A stretch of 64,000 bases of DNA from Isoetes taiwanensis (GCA_021234155.1 JAJEKV010000027.1:1387109-1451108), one strand, 5' to 3'. Counted from the stretch's first letter, positions 24,049-36,313 are shown. Made by a program: numbers and translations. The notes: a model not told the origin generated them from the sequence alone.

Positions 24049-24073
24049 TCTACTTCCGTCCCACGGAAGTAGA
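24049..24073 (+). terminator. perfect 11-bp hairpin after the pol stop codon
   Basis: TCTACTTCCGT pairs perfectly with ACGGAAGTAGA around a CCC loop, four bases after the pol stop. Its function is unknown. The terminator label is only a placement guess. Confidence 0.4.
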
Positions 24074-24732
24074 TGACCTTGAGAGATAAGAGGTCATTCA
24101 GGCATGCATTGATAGGAAAGCACCTCTAGTCAATGCCTACCACGGGAAGGACGCCATCCTTCACGCCCTAATATGGGAGGGACGCCACCCTTCACGCCAA
24201 AGGCAACTAAAGGTGTAGGCATGAGTGATCATCCTAGGCATGATAGGGCGCTGTCTCCACGGCCAAGATGGAAGAAACATAATCTTCCTATGCCGGGAGA
24301 TTAGCCTTGCATCCATGTAAATTGTAATTAATGGGTGGTTCCCTAACAACCAACTTTAGATATTTAAAAGTGTTGGACCTGCAGGCCAATAGGAGAGTCT
24401 AGCGGCAGGAAGGTCGCACTGCGAAGACTGGCAACACATGTTTTGTCATAATGTGTTGCAAGGAGACAATAAGGAACCTTAATTAGAGAATTTTGAAAAC
24501 TATGTTAATGATAATGGTGTAAGCCATAAAATTTTGTGAATAATAGACGATAAAGCAAGAGGACGAAAGAGCCTCTTATCATAGTATGATATTAAACAAG
24601 GATGTGTTATGATAAATTAAAATATTACCTTGGGGTAATTATATTGTAAAACTATATGTATCAAATGTAATTGCGCGAGTATCTCGGGGTTTCAAGGTGG
24701 GGAGGCGTGATCTTTGAGGACAACATCAATTC

Positions 24733-24745
24733 AAGGTGGGGAGAT
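24733..24745 (+). promoter_or_regulatory. polypurine tract
   Basis: AAGGTGGGGAG lies directly before the 3' LTR and would prime plus-strand synthesis. A second near-copy (CAAGGTGGGGAGG) lies about 40 bp upstream, so the tract is duplicated. Confidence 0.85.
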
Positions 24746-27034
24746 TGTGACGTTCCAGCATAGCATACGATCCGAATACGTATATTATACTGCCACGTCA
24801 CACGTACATGTCATCATGACAAGTACTTGAGAGCCGTAAAGGGTTGCACCTAGGGGGGCAACCTCGTATGTTGTGCATGTATATTAAACATATGCAATTA
24901 AGGGTCAATTCCCACTAGTGGTTAGGTTAGGTTAAATAGGGCAAATAACAAAAACTTGCTTTCACACTAGCACTTAAGTTAATACTAGTTAAGTTAGGAT
25001 TTGGTTAAATTTTAATTGTGGTTAACTTAACCAGATCACTTTCATACTGATGATAATTAAGTTAAGTTAAAAACTTTAACTGGACCCCTTATTATAAACT
25101 AGAAGTTAAGTGACCTAGGAGAGGTACACTTAACTCGGTTAAGAACTAACTTAACCTAACTGTTAAGTGAGAAAGATATAGCAATCTAATTGGACATCCA
25201 ATTGAGGTTCAAACAGAGAGAAATACAGAGAGGAAAAGAATAGAGACAGAGAAAGAATATGGAAAATATAGAAAGGAAAGATATAGAAAATAAACCATAT
25301 ATCTCTTCATGGATTGTTGGTTCAACAACTAAGAAGTACTTTAGATATTTTTAACTTAGTGGTATCTCTTAACTAAGGTGAGAAATAAACATAGTTATCT
25401 CTAACCTAACAAAGCCTCTTAACTACTAGTGTGAAACACCAACTCACTGTAAACGTAGGTTAAGTTGATTTTGTGAATTTAACCTAAGGGATCCCTAACA
25501 AATCTAGTGGGAATCTATATCTTCGTAATCCGTTAAGTTAGCCTTAACTTAACGACCTTAATGGAAAAGCATAATCTCTTTTCGGTTAAGTTAGGAGATA
25601 ACCAACCGGTTAAACTAACTTAGCTTAATGGCGAGTGGGAAATGGCCCTAAAACCCCCTTGCCAAGTGGCAATACCCCATTTGGTCCCTTTTAACCTAAC
25701 CCTAAAAGTTCACATATAAGGAACCAAAGGGGAAACCCTAAACCTTTCTCCTTTCGCATTTTGGGCTTCCCTGAGCCATTCCGGTTAAAGCAAGCTGCCA
25801 TTTCGCATTGCCCGGCACCGCTGAGCCGCCTTTGCACATTAGATTCATCAGGAGCAGCAGTCTTCAGTAAGAACGAAGGCATGGACGCAATCCGGGGAGC
25901 TGGAGCTAGCCAAGGATCAGGTAACTTGCGATTCTATTGTGCAAAGCCGCCTCTTAGCCTAGCAATGAGTTAGGATAGTATGTTAGACCAGTCCTATCAG
26001 CCTTGTAGATCCTAAGATCAACAGCCGTAACGAAAGAACCTAACCTTGTATGCTTAGGTAAGATAGATTAGATCTTATTCAGTATTTCAGTTCTTTGATG
26101 TTGATGATGTTCCATTCTATGCTCTCCTGTGTATGTGGGAAGGGGGTAGAGACCCTGAAACCTTCAGTAGCAGATAATCCTAGATAGCCTCATTAATTCC
26201 CAATTAATGCAGCCCGTGTACAGGAGCTCCCCTGGTTGTGGGTGGCAGGGCTAGACCGGTGAAATAAGGGGGACTTGTCCCATCACTGATTGATCCCTCT
26301 GGTGTGTAAAGCCTACCAGGGATCTAAGCTGGCTAGGCTTAATGGTTTGCCACTGCGTGTGGGCAAGGCATGAGCTCGACACCTCTTGGGTGACGCGTCA
26401 CCTTCAATGAGGTTCAAGTCGAATACGGGCAGTGGCCCTCTAGCCGCCTGTGATGGGCATGCATGCCTCTGGAGGGGAGGTGACTCTCCTCCTGCCTCAT
26501 CGGGACTGGGGAGATGCAACCCAGCAATAGCCCTTTTGGCTATGCACCCAGCAGGCTACGGTCCGGTCCCAAGACTCTTCAACCTACTCTGCAAAGTGTG
26601 CACGGGAGGGGCGGATGGAGTGGACTACCCAACAGCCATGTTCTTATGCCAGCCCAATCCATTTGCCATGAATTCAGTCTGCATTGACTTCTGGAGACCC
26701 AAGCCGTCAGTTGATCCCCCATGAGTCTGAGCCTTGGGTAGGATCCCCCTATGTTGATGTTATTGATGTTGTTACACATGTTATGTTATGATGTATTCAC
26801 CCTTCGAGGTGACTTCGTTGATGTATTGATGTCATGTGCTTATGTTTATTCACGCTTCCGCAGCTAGGACGGTCCCGAGGGAAGACGGGGCAAATGACCC
26901 ATCCATTCTTCCTCACTGATCCAGTGCTTGGGATTGGTGTCATGTGGATGGCCCCTATCAGTTTGGCTGCCAGGGGGATGAACTCCGCCTTCTGATACGA
27001 TGGGAGCATCGTAGAAGAAGTAGGGGACGTCACA
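24746..27034 (+). repeat. 3' LTR of the Ty3 element, carrying a nested MITE
   Basis: It shares its whole length with the 5' LTR apart from the 747-bp insertion at 24,902-25,648 and the small 5'-LTR deletions. It ends GACGTCACA followed by CCATC, the right copy of the target duplication. Confidence 0.93.
24902..25648. mobile_element. Harbinger/Tourist-like MITE nested in the 3' LTR
   Basis: The 747-bp insertion begins GGGTCAATTCCCACT and ends AGTGGGAAATGGCCC, imperfect terminal inverted repeats of about 15 bp. It is flanked by a 3-bp TAA duplication (24,899-24,901 and 25,649-25,651). The equivalent LTR positions near 13,885 and 32,052 hold a single TAA and serve as empty sites. A 3-bp TWA-type duplication with GGG-starting ends fits PIF/Harbinger. 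The interior is AT-rich with many GTTAAGTTA-like repeats and no ORF. Confidence 0.88.
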
Positions 27035-27106
27035 CCATCCACATTAATGACATTAACATAAAACTAAATCTCTCTTATAAAATAATTTACATTTTGACCT
27101 TGCCCT

Positions 27107-27180
27107 TTGGGACATGGTCTAGTGGCAGGATCTTAAACTGCCATACCCGAGGTCACAGGTTCAAATATGGCCAAAATCTG
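27107..27180 (+). repeat. tRNA-like (SINE head) sequence, copy 1
   Basis: GGGACATGGTCTAGTGG resembles an RNA polymerase III A box and GGTTCAAATAT a degenerate B box about 50 bp later. The stems do not form a clean tRNA, so a tRNA-derived SINE head is more likely than a tRNA gene. The second copy is at about 33,500-33,572. Confidence 0.5.
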
Positions 27181-28394
27181 TCTAGTAATCGGGACCTTAA
27201 AAATCCATTGCCTTGATTGTCATATGTACTAGATAATCACATGCAAAGCAGCTTCTAGCATATCGCGCTTAATTAGTGGATTGGCTTCCATATGATGTAG
27301 AATGAATCATGATGTGATGATGAATAAACCAACGTCCTTCAATTAAAAAAAAAAACCTTATATTTTGACCCTAAAAAATGTAGAAATAGGGCCTTTTTTT
27401 GTCCACCCTTTCATGCTTCTACCCATAGTCCTTTTTTACTGTTGTTTTTAAGTTTTGACCCAGTATTGTGGTTGTTATGTTCAGACATCCTAAGATTTAC
27501 AAGAAATAGAGTGAGCATAATATTTAGTATTTAGGTGATCTTAGGTGCAATAACAAATGGCTTACATGGATAGCTTTCAAAAATAAGGTTAAGGGAAACT
27601 CTTTTGATGGAATCATTTTTAATCACATAATGCACAAGTTTGTCGCTGTTAACCTGGGATCTAATATAGAAATCCATTGCTCCCTCCAAATGAAGAGGAA
27701 CTATAAAGTCTCTATTATTTATAAGACGATATTTTGGTCATTTTCTTGAAGGCAATGGTGCCAATTCTTAGTAATATCATTGGTCAACAGTCACTGTTAA
27801 ATTGGACAATATGTAAAGCTTCCTCCACGACGAAGTATCACATGACTAGCAATGGATTGACTACCTTTGATGGTGAGTGTGATAAAATTAAGATTGCCAT
27901 TGTATGTATCTGATGGAAAAGATTGACGTTCTGTAAAAGAAAAGAAACAAGAGCAACTCGACAAAAGGCCAGGTTGCTCCTCTACCAATCATGTCATAAT
28001 TATAATTATGAATCAAGGACCATTTCTTGATTTGTTGGAATAGAATAAAATAGAACAGGTTTTTAGCGTCCACAGAGACCAATCAACCTATGGGACCCAA
28101 CAAAATTGCACAGAAGACTTATTACTATCTGGGTACAAAAAACCCACCCCGCAGGGTTTACGGGGGAAAAACCATGAGAGAAATAAGAGTAAGAGTACTA
28201 TACAAATATACATCATGAGAAAAATGTATATACGTCAGACGAGTGTCCGAGGACATAGCTGATCCCGCCGATCCATGACCTCTTGAAGGTATAATTCCAA
28301 CATCCGTACGAAGGCCATGCTCAACAACCACCACTCGCTCATTCATATTGGATTATTATCATTGTATCGTAATGAGTTGGAAGATGGGCATTGT

Positions 28395-28396
<2 letters not shown>
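27181..28396. other. duplicated non-coding stretch with a minus-oriented retroposon tail
   Basis: No gene is recognised. At about 28,038-28,100 an AATAG-type tract is joined to the complement of GTCTCTGTGGACGCTAAAA, the shared LINE/SINE 3' tail described in the findings. Confidence 0.5.
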
Positions 28397-28492
<96 letters not shown>

Positions 28493-28531
28493 GGATAGAT
28501 GGATAGATGGATAGATGGATAGATGGATAGA
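28397..28531 (+). repeat. (GATA)n microsatellite, copy 1
   Basis: About 33 tetranucleotide units, the last ones alternating with GGATAGAT variants. It abuts TTTTAACGTCACGCCAC, the complement of the retroposon tail. Confidence 0.95.
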
Positions 28532-29485
28532 TAGTAGTTTTAACGTCACGCCACCCAAAAGATTGACAATCTATAAAAAATGTACGAGAGCAACTCGACA
28601 AAAGGGCAGGTTAAGCTTGCTCTTCTACCGATCATGTCATTATTATAATTATGAAATCGTTAGGATCAAGGATTATTTCTCCTTCTTTTTTTCGGTTCAA
28701 AAAGGACGTCAAACTTTATTTAACCAAACGTCAAATACAAGTACAGATGCAAAGAGATGAATAAAATCCCAGAGGGTAAGGATGAAAAAAGACATGAACA
28801 AAATCTCAGGCGCCTCTTACGAGGGGCAAGTGAAGAATAATGATAAGACTTAGCTGCCAAAAACAACCAACCTGCTGGTAAATGAAAAGCCTAGCTTTGT
28901 AACTTCGTCAAGGACCTTTCTTGATTTGATGCGACTACCACTCGCTCATGTGCACTTTATAAATACATATTATATACCAACAGTTGCCCTAAATCATGTA
29001 AGAACCATCGTATATGTTTTGCGTGATGAACAATGTTTGTGATATTAGTTTCTAAAGAATATTTTTCTCTTTCCTTGGACGAAGAAAAAAGGCTTTATAT
29101 TGATATTGCATGTAATATTTAAATTGAGCTTCGAGTCTTGGATTCAAGATTTTAATATTAAACTATTGATTAATTACTTGAACAACCGCCATTATAAAAC
29201 TACTAAAGGTAACGTTATAAAATTCTCAAAGTTTAATTTATTGCAAAGAATTTTATAATTGTCATTGACAAGAAAAGATATACATATTTTGAAGAATATT
29301 TCTTGAGAAATGTTCAAATCAATTCAATAACCAATTTAACTCATTGTTATTACATGTCATGTTTACACCATACTAAAAATCGAATGCATTGTCTACGTTG
29401 TATTGTGACTGCAAATGGATAGTTCTATTATGGAGATGGTCCCCAAACAAACCTCCAAATTAAGATATTACGTGCTTGGGTACGT
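28532..29485. other. non-coding stretch upstream of PR-1 copy 1
   Basis: AT-rich, nothing coding recognised. It is duplicated at 35,161-36,108. Confidence 0.5.
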
Positions 29486-29664
29486 GAGAATAATTTGACT
29501 TTATCTCACAACGATGTTTATACATGCACTTTGGTTTGGTAAAAGCATTGTCTATGAATAATTTGACTTCGTCTCGCAAAGACGTACTTGGGAATAATTT
29601 GCCTTCATCTTAAAAGATGTGCTTACGAGTAATCTGACTTCATCTCACAAAGAGGGATATAAAA
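29486..29664 (+). promoter_or_regulatory. PR-1 promoter with four direct repeats and TATA box
   Basis: Four imperfect copies of GARTAATYTGACTTCATCTC start at 29,486, 29,556, 29,592 and 29,627. The last two are 35 bp apart. TATAAAA lies at 29,658-29,664, only 26 bp before the ATG, implying a very short 5' leader. The repeats may be binding sites for one regulator. The same array is conserved in copy 2 (36,108-36,276). Confidence 0.55.
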
Positions 29665-29690
29665 CCAGTGCTCTCAATTGCAAGGATAAA

Positions 29691-30179
29691 ATGGCTAAGC
29701 ACTTAGAAATAGCCCTCTTTATCTTAAGCCTTCATATTGTGAGTGTTATTGCAGCTGAAAGTGATGACTTTCTAGCTGCCCATAATGATGCGAGGACACA
29801 AGTGGGTGTTGGCGCAATGCAATGGAGTGATGAACTGGCTAATTATGCATCATCATATGCTCAAAGTCAGATTGACAATTGTATAAGTGGCAACCTGGTC
29901 CATTCTGGTGGCCAATATGGTGAGAACTTATTTTGGGGATCTGGGATAGACTATAGCCCTTATGATGCAGTGCAAGATTGGGTAAACGAGTCACAATATT
30001 ATGATTATAACTCCAACACTTGTGCTGACGGCCAAGTATGTGGCCACTACACTCAAGTGGTCTGGGCTAATTCTGTTAACCTAGGTTGTTCTAAGCTCAC
30101 ATGTGATAGCACCCCAACAATTTATATCATATGCAGCTATAGTCCTGCCGGTAATGTTGTTGGAGAATGGCCATATTAG
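29691..30179 (+). CDS. PR-1/CAP-superfamily secreted protein, intact
   Basis: A 162-residue protein from ATG 29,691. The signal peptide is residues 1-21 (LFILSLHIVSVIAA, cleavage before ESDDF). The CAP domain starts with FLAAHNDARTQVGV and MQWSDELANYASSYA. CAP signature 1 is GHYTQVVWANSVNLGC and signature 2 is CSYSPAGNVVGEWPY at the C terminus. Conserved His and Glu residues of the CAP cavity and six cysteines fit a plant PR-1. Such proteins are secreted and linked to pathogen defence and sterol binding. It is intronless, as PR-1 genes usually are, and of normal length. I start at 29,691 rather than the earlier in-frame TTG because the signal peptide begins there. Confidence 0.93.
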   Translation: MAKHLEIALFILSLHIVSVIAAESDDFLAAHNDARTQVGVGAMQWSDELANYASSYAQSQIDNCISGNLVHSGGQYGENLFWGSGIDYSPYDAVQDWVNESQYYDYNSNTCADGQVCGHYTQVVWANSVNLGCSKLTCDSTPTIYIICSYSPAGNVVGEWPY

Positions 30180-31610
30180 ATTGGCGATATTGCAATGTTT
30201 TTCTGTGAAGTAAATAAGTGCTACCACATTATATATATAAATTGTGTAGCGATGTTTGAAATATAAGACTTCAATATACTGATTTATTATTGGATTTTGG
30301 TCACTAGAACAGAATTACTACAAGCTTTGGAATTATCACCAGAACCCTTATTACCATGAGCTTTTGAAACACTGGGACTTGGATGATACAAACCCCTGAA
30401 ATTTTCATTATAATCCTATTACCACGAGCTCTTGAAGCAACGGAATTTGTAGTAACACGAACTCACCTAAAATTTAATTAAAAAAAAAACACATTAGAAC
30501 TTGAATGACAACAAGCTCCTCAAATCTTCATGAGAACTCGTATCATGAGGCCTTGAAGCATTGTTACTTGTATGAAACAAACCCCTAAAATGTTGCAAGC
30601 ACTAGAACCTGAATAATCGCGAGCTCGTGAAATTTTAGAGTCATTGAAACCTGTATTACCATAGAACTCTAAAGTTTTATTATAGAATAGAATAGAATTG
30701 AATGGATTTTTACAGAGATCCAGCATTGGTGCCAGTGAAGAGATTTCGGTGCAAACCACTTCGAATCCACATGTGAGGATAGACTCGAGTAGGATCTCAG
30801 ATGAAAAAGCCTGCCCACTCAACATGCTAATTATAACCATGACCTTACGATAAATTTCTTGTGTTAATGAAAGGCATTACAAAATGGTTTGGGCAGAGGT
30901 GGCCTTGCGGTAAATTTCTTCTATTAATAAAAGGCATTACAAAATGGTTTGGGCATAGGCAAATGACGAAATCGTTTGGACAGAGTCAAGGAAGGCTACC
31001 AAGCTAAAGTCTTTACCAATCAATCTAGGCCATATATTGGTTCTATAAAATTCATAGTTAAATAAGGCATTTTATTTTTCTTTTTTATTTGTTAGAGTTG
31101 GTTTTCTATTTCTTTTTGATAAAGCCCTATTTAGCCTTCCGCTTTTTGTGTTCTTTCCATCAGCTCTACATGCGCCTCTTTCTTTCTTGGTTTGAAGCAT
31201 TCTCAAGTCCCATCCACTCTCCCTTCTTCTCCTATGGTTTGGTCAACTTTTTGCTCGTTAAAAAGCTTCATTTATGTCGATTGCTCTCATACTTATTATA
31301 GGTGAACTTGGCTTAATGGAGCTTATGGTTGATTAGAAAGATGCCCTTGTGCTTGGTTGTGAGGTTCTTGTGCCTAGATGGGGGCCCTTATGCTTGGATG
31401 CAAGGCCCTCATGCCTGGATATGAGTCTTTGTGCCTTTATGTATGCCTTAGTATGCGATGAGCCCTAAGGGTTCTTAACTTTGTTTTCATTTGTAGGCCT
31501 CAAGTTAGGAGAGCAATCTATTTGATTGGTTGATGCAGGCTCAAGGCTCAGGGTTGGTCACATATGTTTTTGGATTGGTATTGACTATATAAGCATGCAT
31601 TATCATAGTT
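30180..31610. other. non-coding downstream region, copy 1
   Basis: Contains a minus-oriented retroposon tail with AATAG-type repeat near 30,678-30,720 and a direct repeat of about 62 bp (two units starting near 30,840 and 30,903). No gene is recognised. Confidence 0.5.
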
Positions 31611-31896
31611 CATAATGTGTTGCAAGGAGACAATAAGGAGAATTTTGAAAACTATGTTAATGATAATGGTGTAAGCCATAAAATTTTGTGAATAATAGAC
31701 GATAAAGCAAGAGGACGAAAGAGCCTCTTATCATAGTATGATATTAAACAAGGATGTGTTATGATAAATTAAAATATTACCTTGGGGTAATTATATTGTA
31801 AAACTATATGTATCAAATGTAATTGCAGGGTATGCAGGTTTCCAAGGTGGGGAGACGCGTGATGCTGAGGACAACATCAATTCAAGGTGGGGAGAT

Positions 31897-33430
31897 TGTG
31901 ACGTTCCAGCATAGCATACGATCCGAATACGTATATTATACTGCCACGTCACATGTACATGTCATCATGACAAGTACTTGAGAGCCATAAAGGGTTGCAC
32001 CTAGGGGGGCAACCTCGTATGTTGCGCATGTATATTAAACATATGCAATTAAAAACCCCCTTGCCAAGTGGCAATACCCCATTTGGTCCCTTCTAACCTA
32101 ACCCTAAAAGTTCACATATAAGGAACCAAAGGGGAAACCCTAAACCTTTCTCCTTTCGCATTTTGGGCTTCCCTGAGCCATTTCGATTAAGGCAAGCTGC
32201 CATTTCGCATCGCCCAGCACCGCTGAGCCGTCTTTGCACATTAGATTCATCAGGAGCAGCAGTTTTCAACAAGAACGAAGGCATGGACTCAATCCGGGGA
32301 GCTAGAGCTAGCCAAGGATCAGGTAACTTGCGATTCTATTGTGCAAAGCCGCCTCTTAGCCCGGCAATGAGTTAGGATAGTATGTTAGATCAGTCCTATC
32401 AGCCTTGTAGATACTAAGATCAATAGCCGTAACGAAATAACCTAACCTTGTATGTTTAGGTAAGATAGATTAGATCTTATTCAGTATTTCAGTTCTTTGA
32501 TGTTGATGATGTTCCATTCTATGCTCTCCTGTGTATGTGGGAAGGGGGTAGAGACCCTGAAACCTTCAGTAGCAGATAATCCTAGATATCCTCATTAATT
32601 CCCAATTAATGCAGCCCGTGTACAGGAGCTCCCCTGGTTGTGGGTGGCAGGGCTACACCAGTGAAATAAGGGGGACTTGTCCCATCACTGATTGATCCCT
32701 CTGGTGTGTAAAGCCTACCAGGGATCTAAGCTGGCTAGGCTTAATGGTTTGCCACTGCGTGTGGGCAAGGCATGAGCTTGACACCTCTTGGGTGACACGT
32801 CACCTTCAATGAGGTTCAAGTCGAATACGGGCAGTGGCCCTCTAGCCGCCTGTGATGGGCATGCATGCCTCTGGAGGGGAGGTGACTCTCCTCCTGCCTC
32901 ATCGGGACTGGGGAGATGCAACCCAGCAATAGCCCTTTTGGCTATGCACCCGGCAAGCTACGGTCTGGTCCCAAGACTCTTCAACCTACTCTGCAAAGTG
33001 TGCACGGGAGGGGCGGATGGAATGGACTACCCAACAGCCATGTTCTTATGCCAGCCCAATCCATTTGCCATGAATTCAGTCTGCATTGACTTCTGGAGAC
33101 CCAAGCCGTCAGTTGATCCTCCATGAGTCTGAGCCTTGGGTAGGATCCCCCTATGTTGATGTTATTGATGTTGTTACACATGTTATGTTATGATGTATTC
33201 ACACTTCGAAGTGACTTCGTTGATGTATTGATGTCATGTGCTTATGTTTATTCACGCTTCCGCAGCTAGGACGGTCCCGAGGGAAGACGGGGCAAATGAC
33301 CCATCCATTCTTCCTCACTAATCCAGTGCTTGGGATTGGTGTCATGTGGATGGCCCCTGTCAGTTTGGCTGCCAGGGGAATGAACTCCGCCTTTTTAGGG
33401 AGCATCGTAGAAGAAGTAGGGGACGTCACA
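31897..33430 (+). repeat. third LTR copy (duplicated, MITE-free)
   Basis: A 1,534-bp LTR with the same ends and followed by the same CCATC flank as the 3' LTR at 24,746. It is preceded by the polypurine tract and Ty3 interior sequence, so it came with the segmental duplication and not by solo-LTR formation. Confidence 0.92.
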
Positions 33431-33499
33431 CCATCCACATTAATGACATTAACATAAAACTAAATTTGTAAAATAATTTACATTTTGACCTTGCCCTTT

Positions 33500-33572
33500 G
33501 GGACATGGTCTAGTGGTAGGACCTTAAACTGCCATACCCGAGGTCACGGATTCAAATATGGCCAAAATCTGT
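33500..33572 (+). repeat. tRNA-like (SINE head) sequence, copy 2
   Basis: Duplicate of the sequence at 27,107, with the same A-box-like TGGTCTAGTGG and a B box mutated to GATTCAAATAT. Confidence 0.5.
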
Positions 33573-33606
33573 CTAGTAATCGGGACCTTAAAAATCCATT
33601 GCCTTG

Positions 33607-34135
33607 AAGCATATCGCGCTTAATTAGTGAATTGGCTTCCATATGATGTAGAATGAATCATGATGTGGTGATGAATAAACCAACGTCCTTCAATTAAAAA
33701 AAAAAAAAACTTTATATTTTGACCCTAAAAAATGTAGAAATAGGGCCTTTTTTTGTCCACCCTTTCATGCTTCTACCCATAGTCCTTTTTTACTATTGTT
33801 TTTAAGTTTTGACCCAGTATTGCAGTTGTTGTGTTCAGGCACCCTAAGATTTGCAAGAAATAGAGTGAGCATATCGCGCCTAAGTAGTGGATTGGCTTCC
33901 ATGTGATATGTAGAATGTATCATGATGTGATGATGAATAAATCGACGTCCTTCAATTAAACAAAAAAAAACTTTATATTTTGACCCTAGAAAATGTAGAA
34001 ATAGGGTTTTTTTTTTTGTCCACCCTTTCATGCTTCTACCCATAGTCCTTTTTTACTGTTGTTTTTAAGTTTTGACCCAGTATTGTGGTTGTTATGTTCA
34101 GACATCCTAAGATTTACAAGAAATAGAGTGAGCAT
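33607..34135 (+). repeat. ~263-bp local tandem duplication inside copy 2
   Basis: The unit beginning GCATATCGCGC and ending AAATAGAGTGAGCAT occurs twice here, but once in copy 1 (about 27,258-27,520). It therefore arose after the large duplication, or one unit was lost from copy 1. Confidence 0.85.
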
Positions 34136-34992
34136 AATATTTAGTATTTAGGTGATCTTAGGTGCAATAACAGATGGCTTACATGGATAGCTTTCAAAAA
34201 TAAGGTTAAGGGAAACTCTTTTGATGGAATCATTTTTAATCACATAATGCACCGAGGTTTTCATTTGTTAACACGGGATCTAATATAGAAATCCATTGCT
34301 CCCTCCAAATGAAGAGGAACTATAAAGTCTCTATTATTTATAAGACGTTATTTTGGTCATTTTCTTGAAGGCAATGGTGCCAATTTTAGTAATATCATTG
34401 GTCAACATCCATCAAGTAAATTGGACAATATGTAAAGCTTCCTCCACAACGAAGTATCACATGACTAGCAATGGATTGACTACCTTTGATGGTGAGTGTG
34501 ATAAAATTAAGATTGCCATTGTATGTATCGATGGAAAAGATTGACGCTTACGTAAAGAAAGAAACAAGAGCAACTTCGACAAAAGGCCAAAGTTGCTCCT
34601 CTACCAATCATGTCATAATTATAATTATGAATCAAGGACCATTTCTTGATTTGATGGAATAGAATAAAATAGAAACAGGTTTTAGCATCCATAGAGACCA
34701 ATCAACCTATAGGACCCAATAAAATTGCCGCGAGAAGACTTATTACTATGCGGGTACAAAAACCCACCCTAGAGGGTTTATGGGGAAAAACTATGAGAGA
34801 AATAAGAGTACTATACAAATATACATCATGAGAAAAATGTATATACGTCAGACGAGTGTCCGAGGACATAGCTGATCCCGCCGATCCATGACCTCTTGAA
34901 GGTATAATTCCAACATCCGTACGAAGGCCATGCTCAACAACCACCACTCGCTCATTCATATTGGATTATTATCATTATATCAGGGGCATTGT

Positions 34993-35160
<168 letters not shown>

Positions 35161-36313
35161 TAATTTTAACGTCACGCCACTACGCAGCATCCAAAAGATT
35201 GACGATCTATAAAAAATGTACAAGAGCAACTCGACAAAAGGGCAGGTTAAGCTTGCTCTTCTACCGATCATGTCACTATTATAATTATGAAATCGGTAGG
35301 ATCAAGGATTATTTCTCCTTCTTTTTTTCGGTTCAAAAAGGACGTCAAACTTTATTTAACCAAACATCAAATACAAGTACATATGCAAAGAGATGAATAA
35401 AATCTCAGAGGGTAAGGATGGAAAAAGACATGAACAAAATCTCAGGCGCCTCTTACGAGGGGCAAGTGAAGAATAATGATAAGACTTAGCTGCCAAAAAC
35501 AACCAACCTGCTGGTAAATGAAAAGCCTAGCTTTGTAACTTCGTCAAGGACCGTTCTTGATTTGATGCGACTACCACTCGCTCATGTGCACTTTATAAAT
35601 ACATATTATATACCAACAATTGCCCTAAATCATGTAAGAACCATCGTATATGTTTTGCGTGATGAACAATGTTTGTGATATTAGGTTCTAAAGAATACTT
35701 TTCTCTTTCCTTGGACGAAGAAAAAAGGCTTTACATTGATATTGCATGTAATATTTAAATTGAGCTTCGAGTCTTGGATTCAAGATGATTAATTACTTGA
35801 ACAACTGCCATTTATAAAACTACTAAAGGTAGTGACGTTATAAAATTCTCAAAGTTTAATCTATTGCAAAGAATTTTATAATTGTCATTGACAAGAAAAG
35901 ATATACATATTTTGAAGAATATTTCTTGAGAAATGTTCAAATCAATTCAATAACCAATTTAACTCATTGTTATTACATGTCATGTTTACACCATACTAAA
36001 AATCGAATGCATTGTCTACATTGTATTGTGACTGCAAATGGATGGTTCTATTATGGAGATGGTCCCCAAACAAACCTCCAAATTAAGATATTACGTGCTT
36101 GGGTACGTGAGAATAATTTGACTTTATCTCACAACGATGCTTATACATGCACTTTGGTTTGGTAAAAGCATTGTCTATGAATAATTTGACTTCGTCTCGC
36201 AAAGACGTACTTGGGAATAATTTGCCTTCATCTTAAAAGATGTGCTTACGAGTAATCTGACTTCATCTCGCAAAGAGGGATATAAAACCAGTGCTCTCAA
36301 TTGCAAGGATAAA
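35161..36313. other. PR-1 copy 2 upstream region
   Basis: Non-coding. It contains the duplicated four-repeat promoter array (from 36,108) and the TATA box shortly before the ATG at 36,314. Confidence 0.5.

Larger units (their letters stand above)
13729..27034 (+). mobile_element. Ty3/gypsy chromovirus-type LTR retrotransposon with extra 5' ORFs
   Basis: The 13.3-kb element has LTRs starting TGTGACG and ending CGTCACA. It has a primer-binding site matching initiator tRNA-Met directly after the 5' LTR, a polypurine tract directly before the 3' LTR, and the same 5 bp (CCATC) on both outer flanks. The pol order RT, RNase H, integrase, chromodomain identifies Ty3, chromovirus branch. Unusually, about 5.7 kb separate the 5' LTR from gag, holding paired hairpins and two extra ORFs. 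The element is now non-autonomous: protease, zinc knuckle, N-terminal RT and N-terminal integrase are missing, the RT active site is altered and frames are broken. Confidence 0.93.
24447..31610 (+). repeat. tandem segmental duplication, copy 1
   Basis: This 7.16-kb unit comprises the last 300 bp of the Ty3 interior, the 3' LTR and the PR-1 region to the right. It is repeated head-to-tail at 31,611-38,207. Copy 1 contains the MITE and an intact PR-1 gene. Confidence 0.92.

Noticed and set aside
27107-27180. Functional tRNA gene
   Set aside because: A-box and B-box-like sequences are present but the acceptor and T stems do not pair and the B box is degenerate; a SINE head is more likely.
14494-33126. 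112-codon and 68-codon ORFs recurring at 14.5, 26.3 and 32.7 kb
   Set aside because: They lie inside the three LTR copies in both orientations and reflect repeat conservation, not a gene.
31897-33430. Solo LTR
   Set aside because: Upstream sequence includes the polypurine tract and 280 bp of element interior, and the downstream flank repeats that of the first element, so it is part of the segmental duplication.
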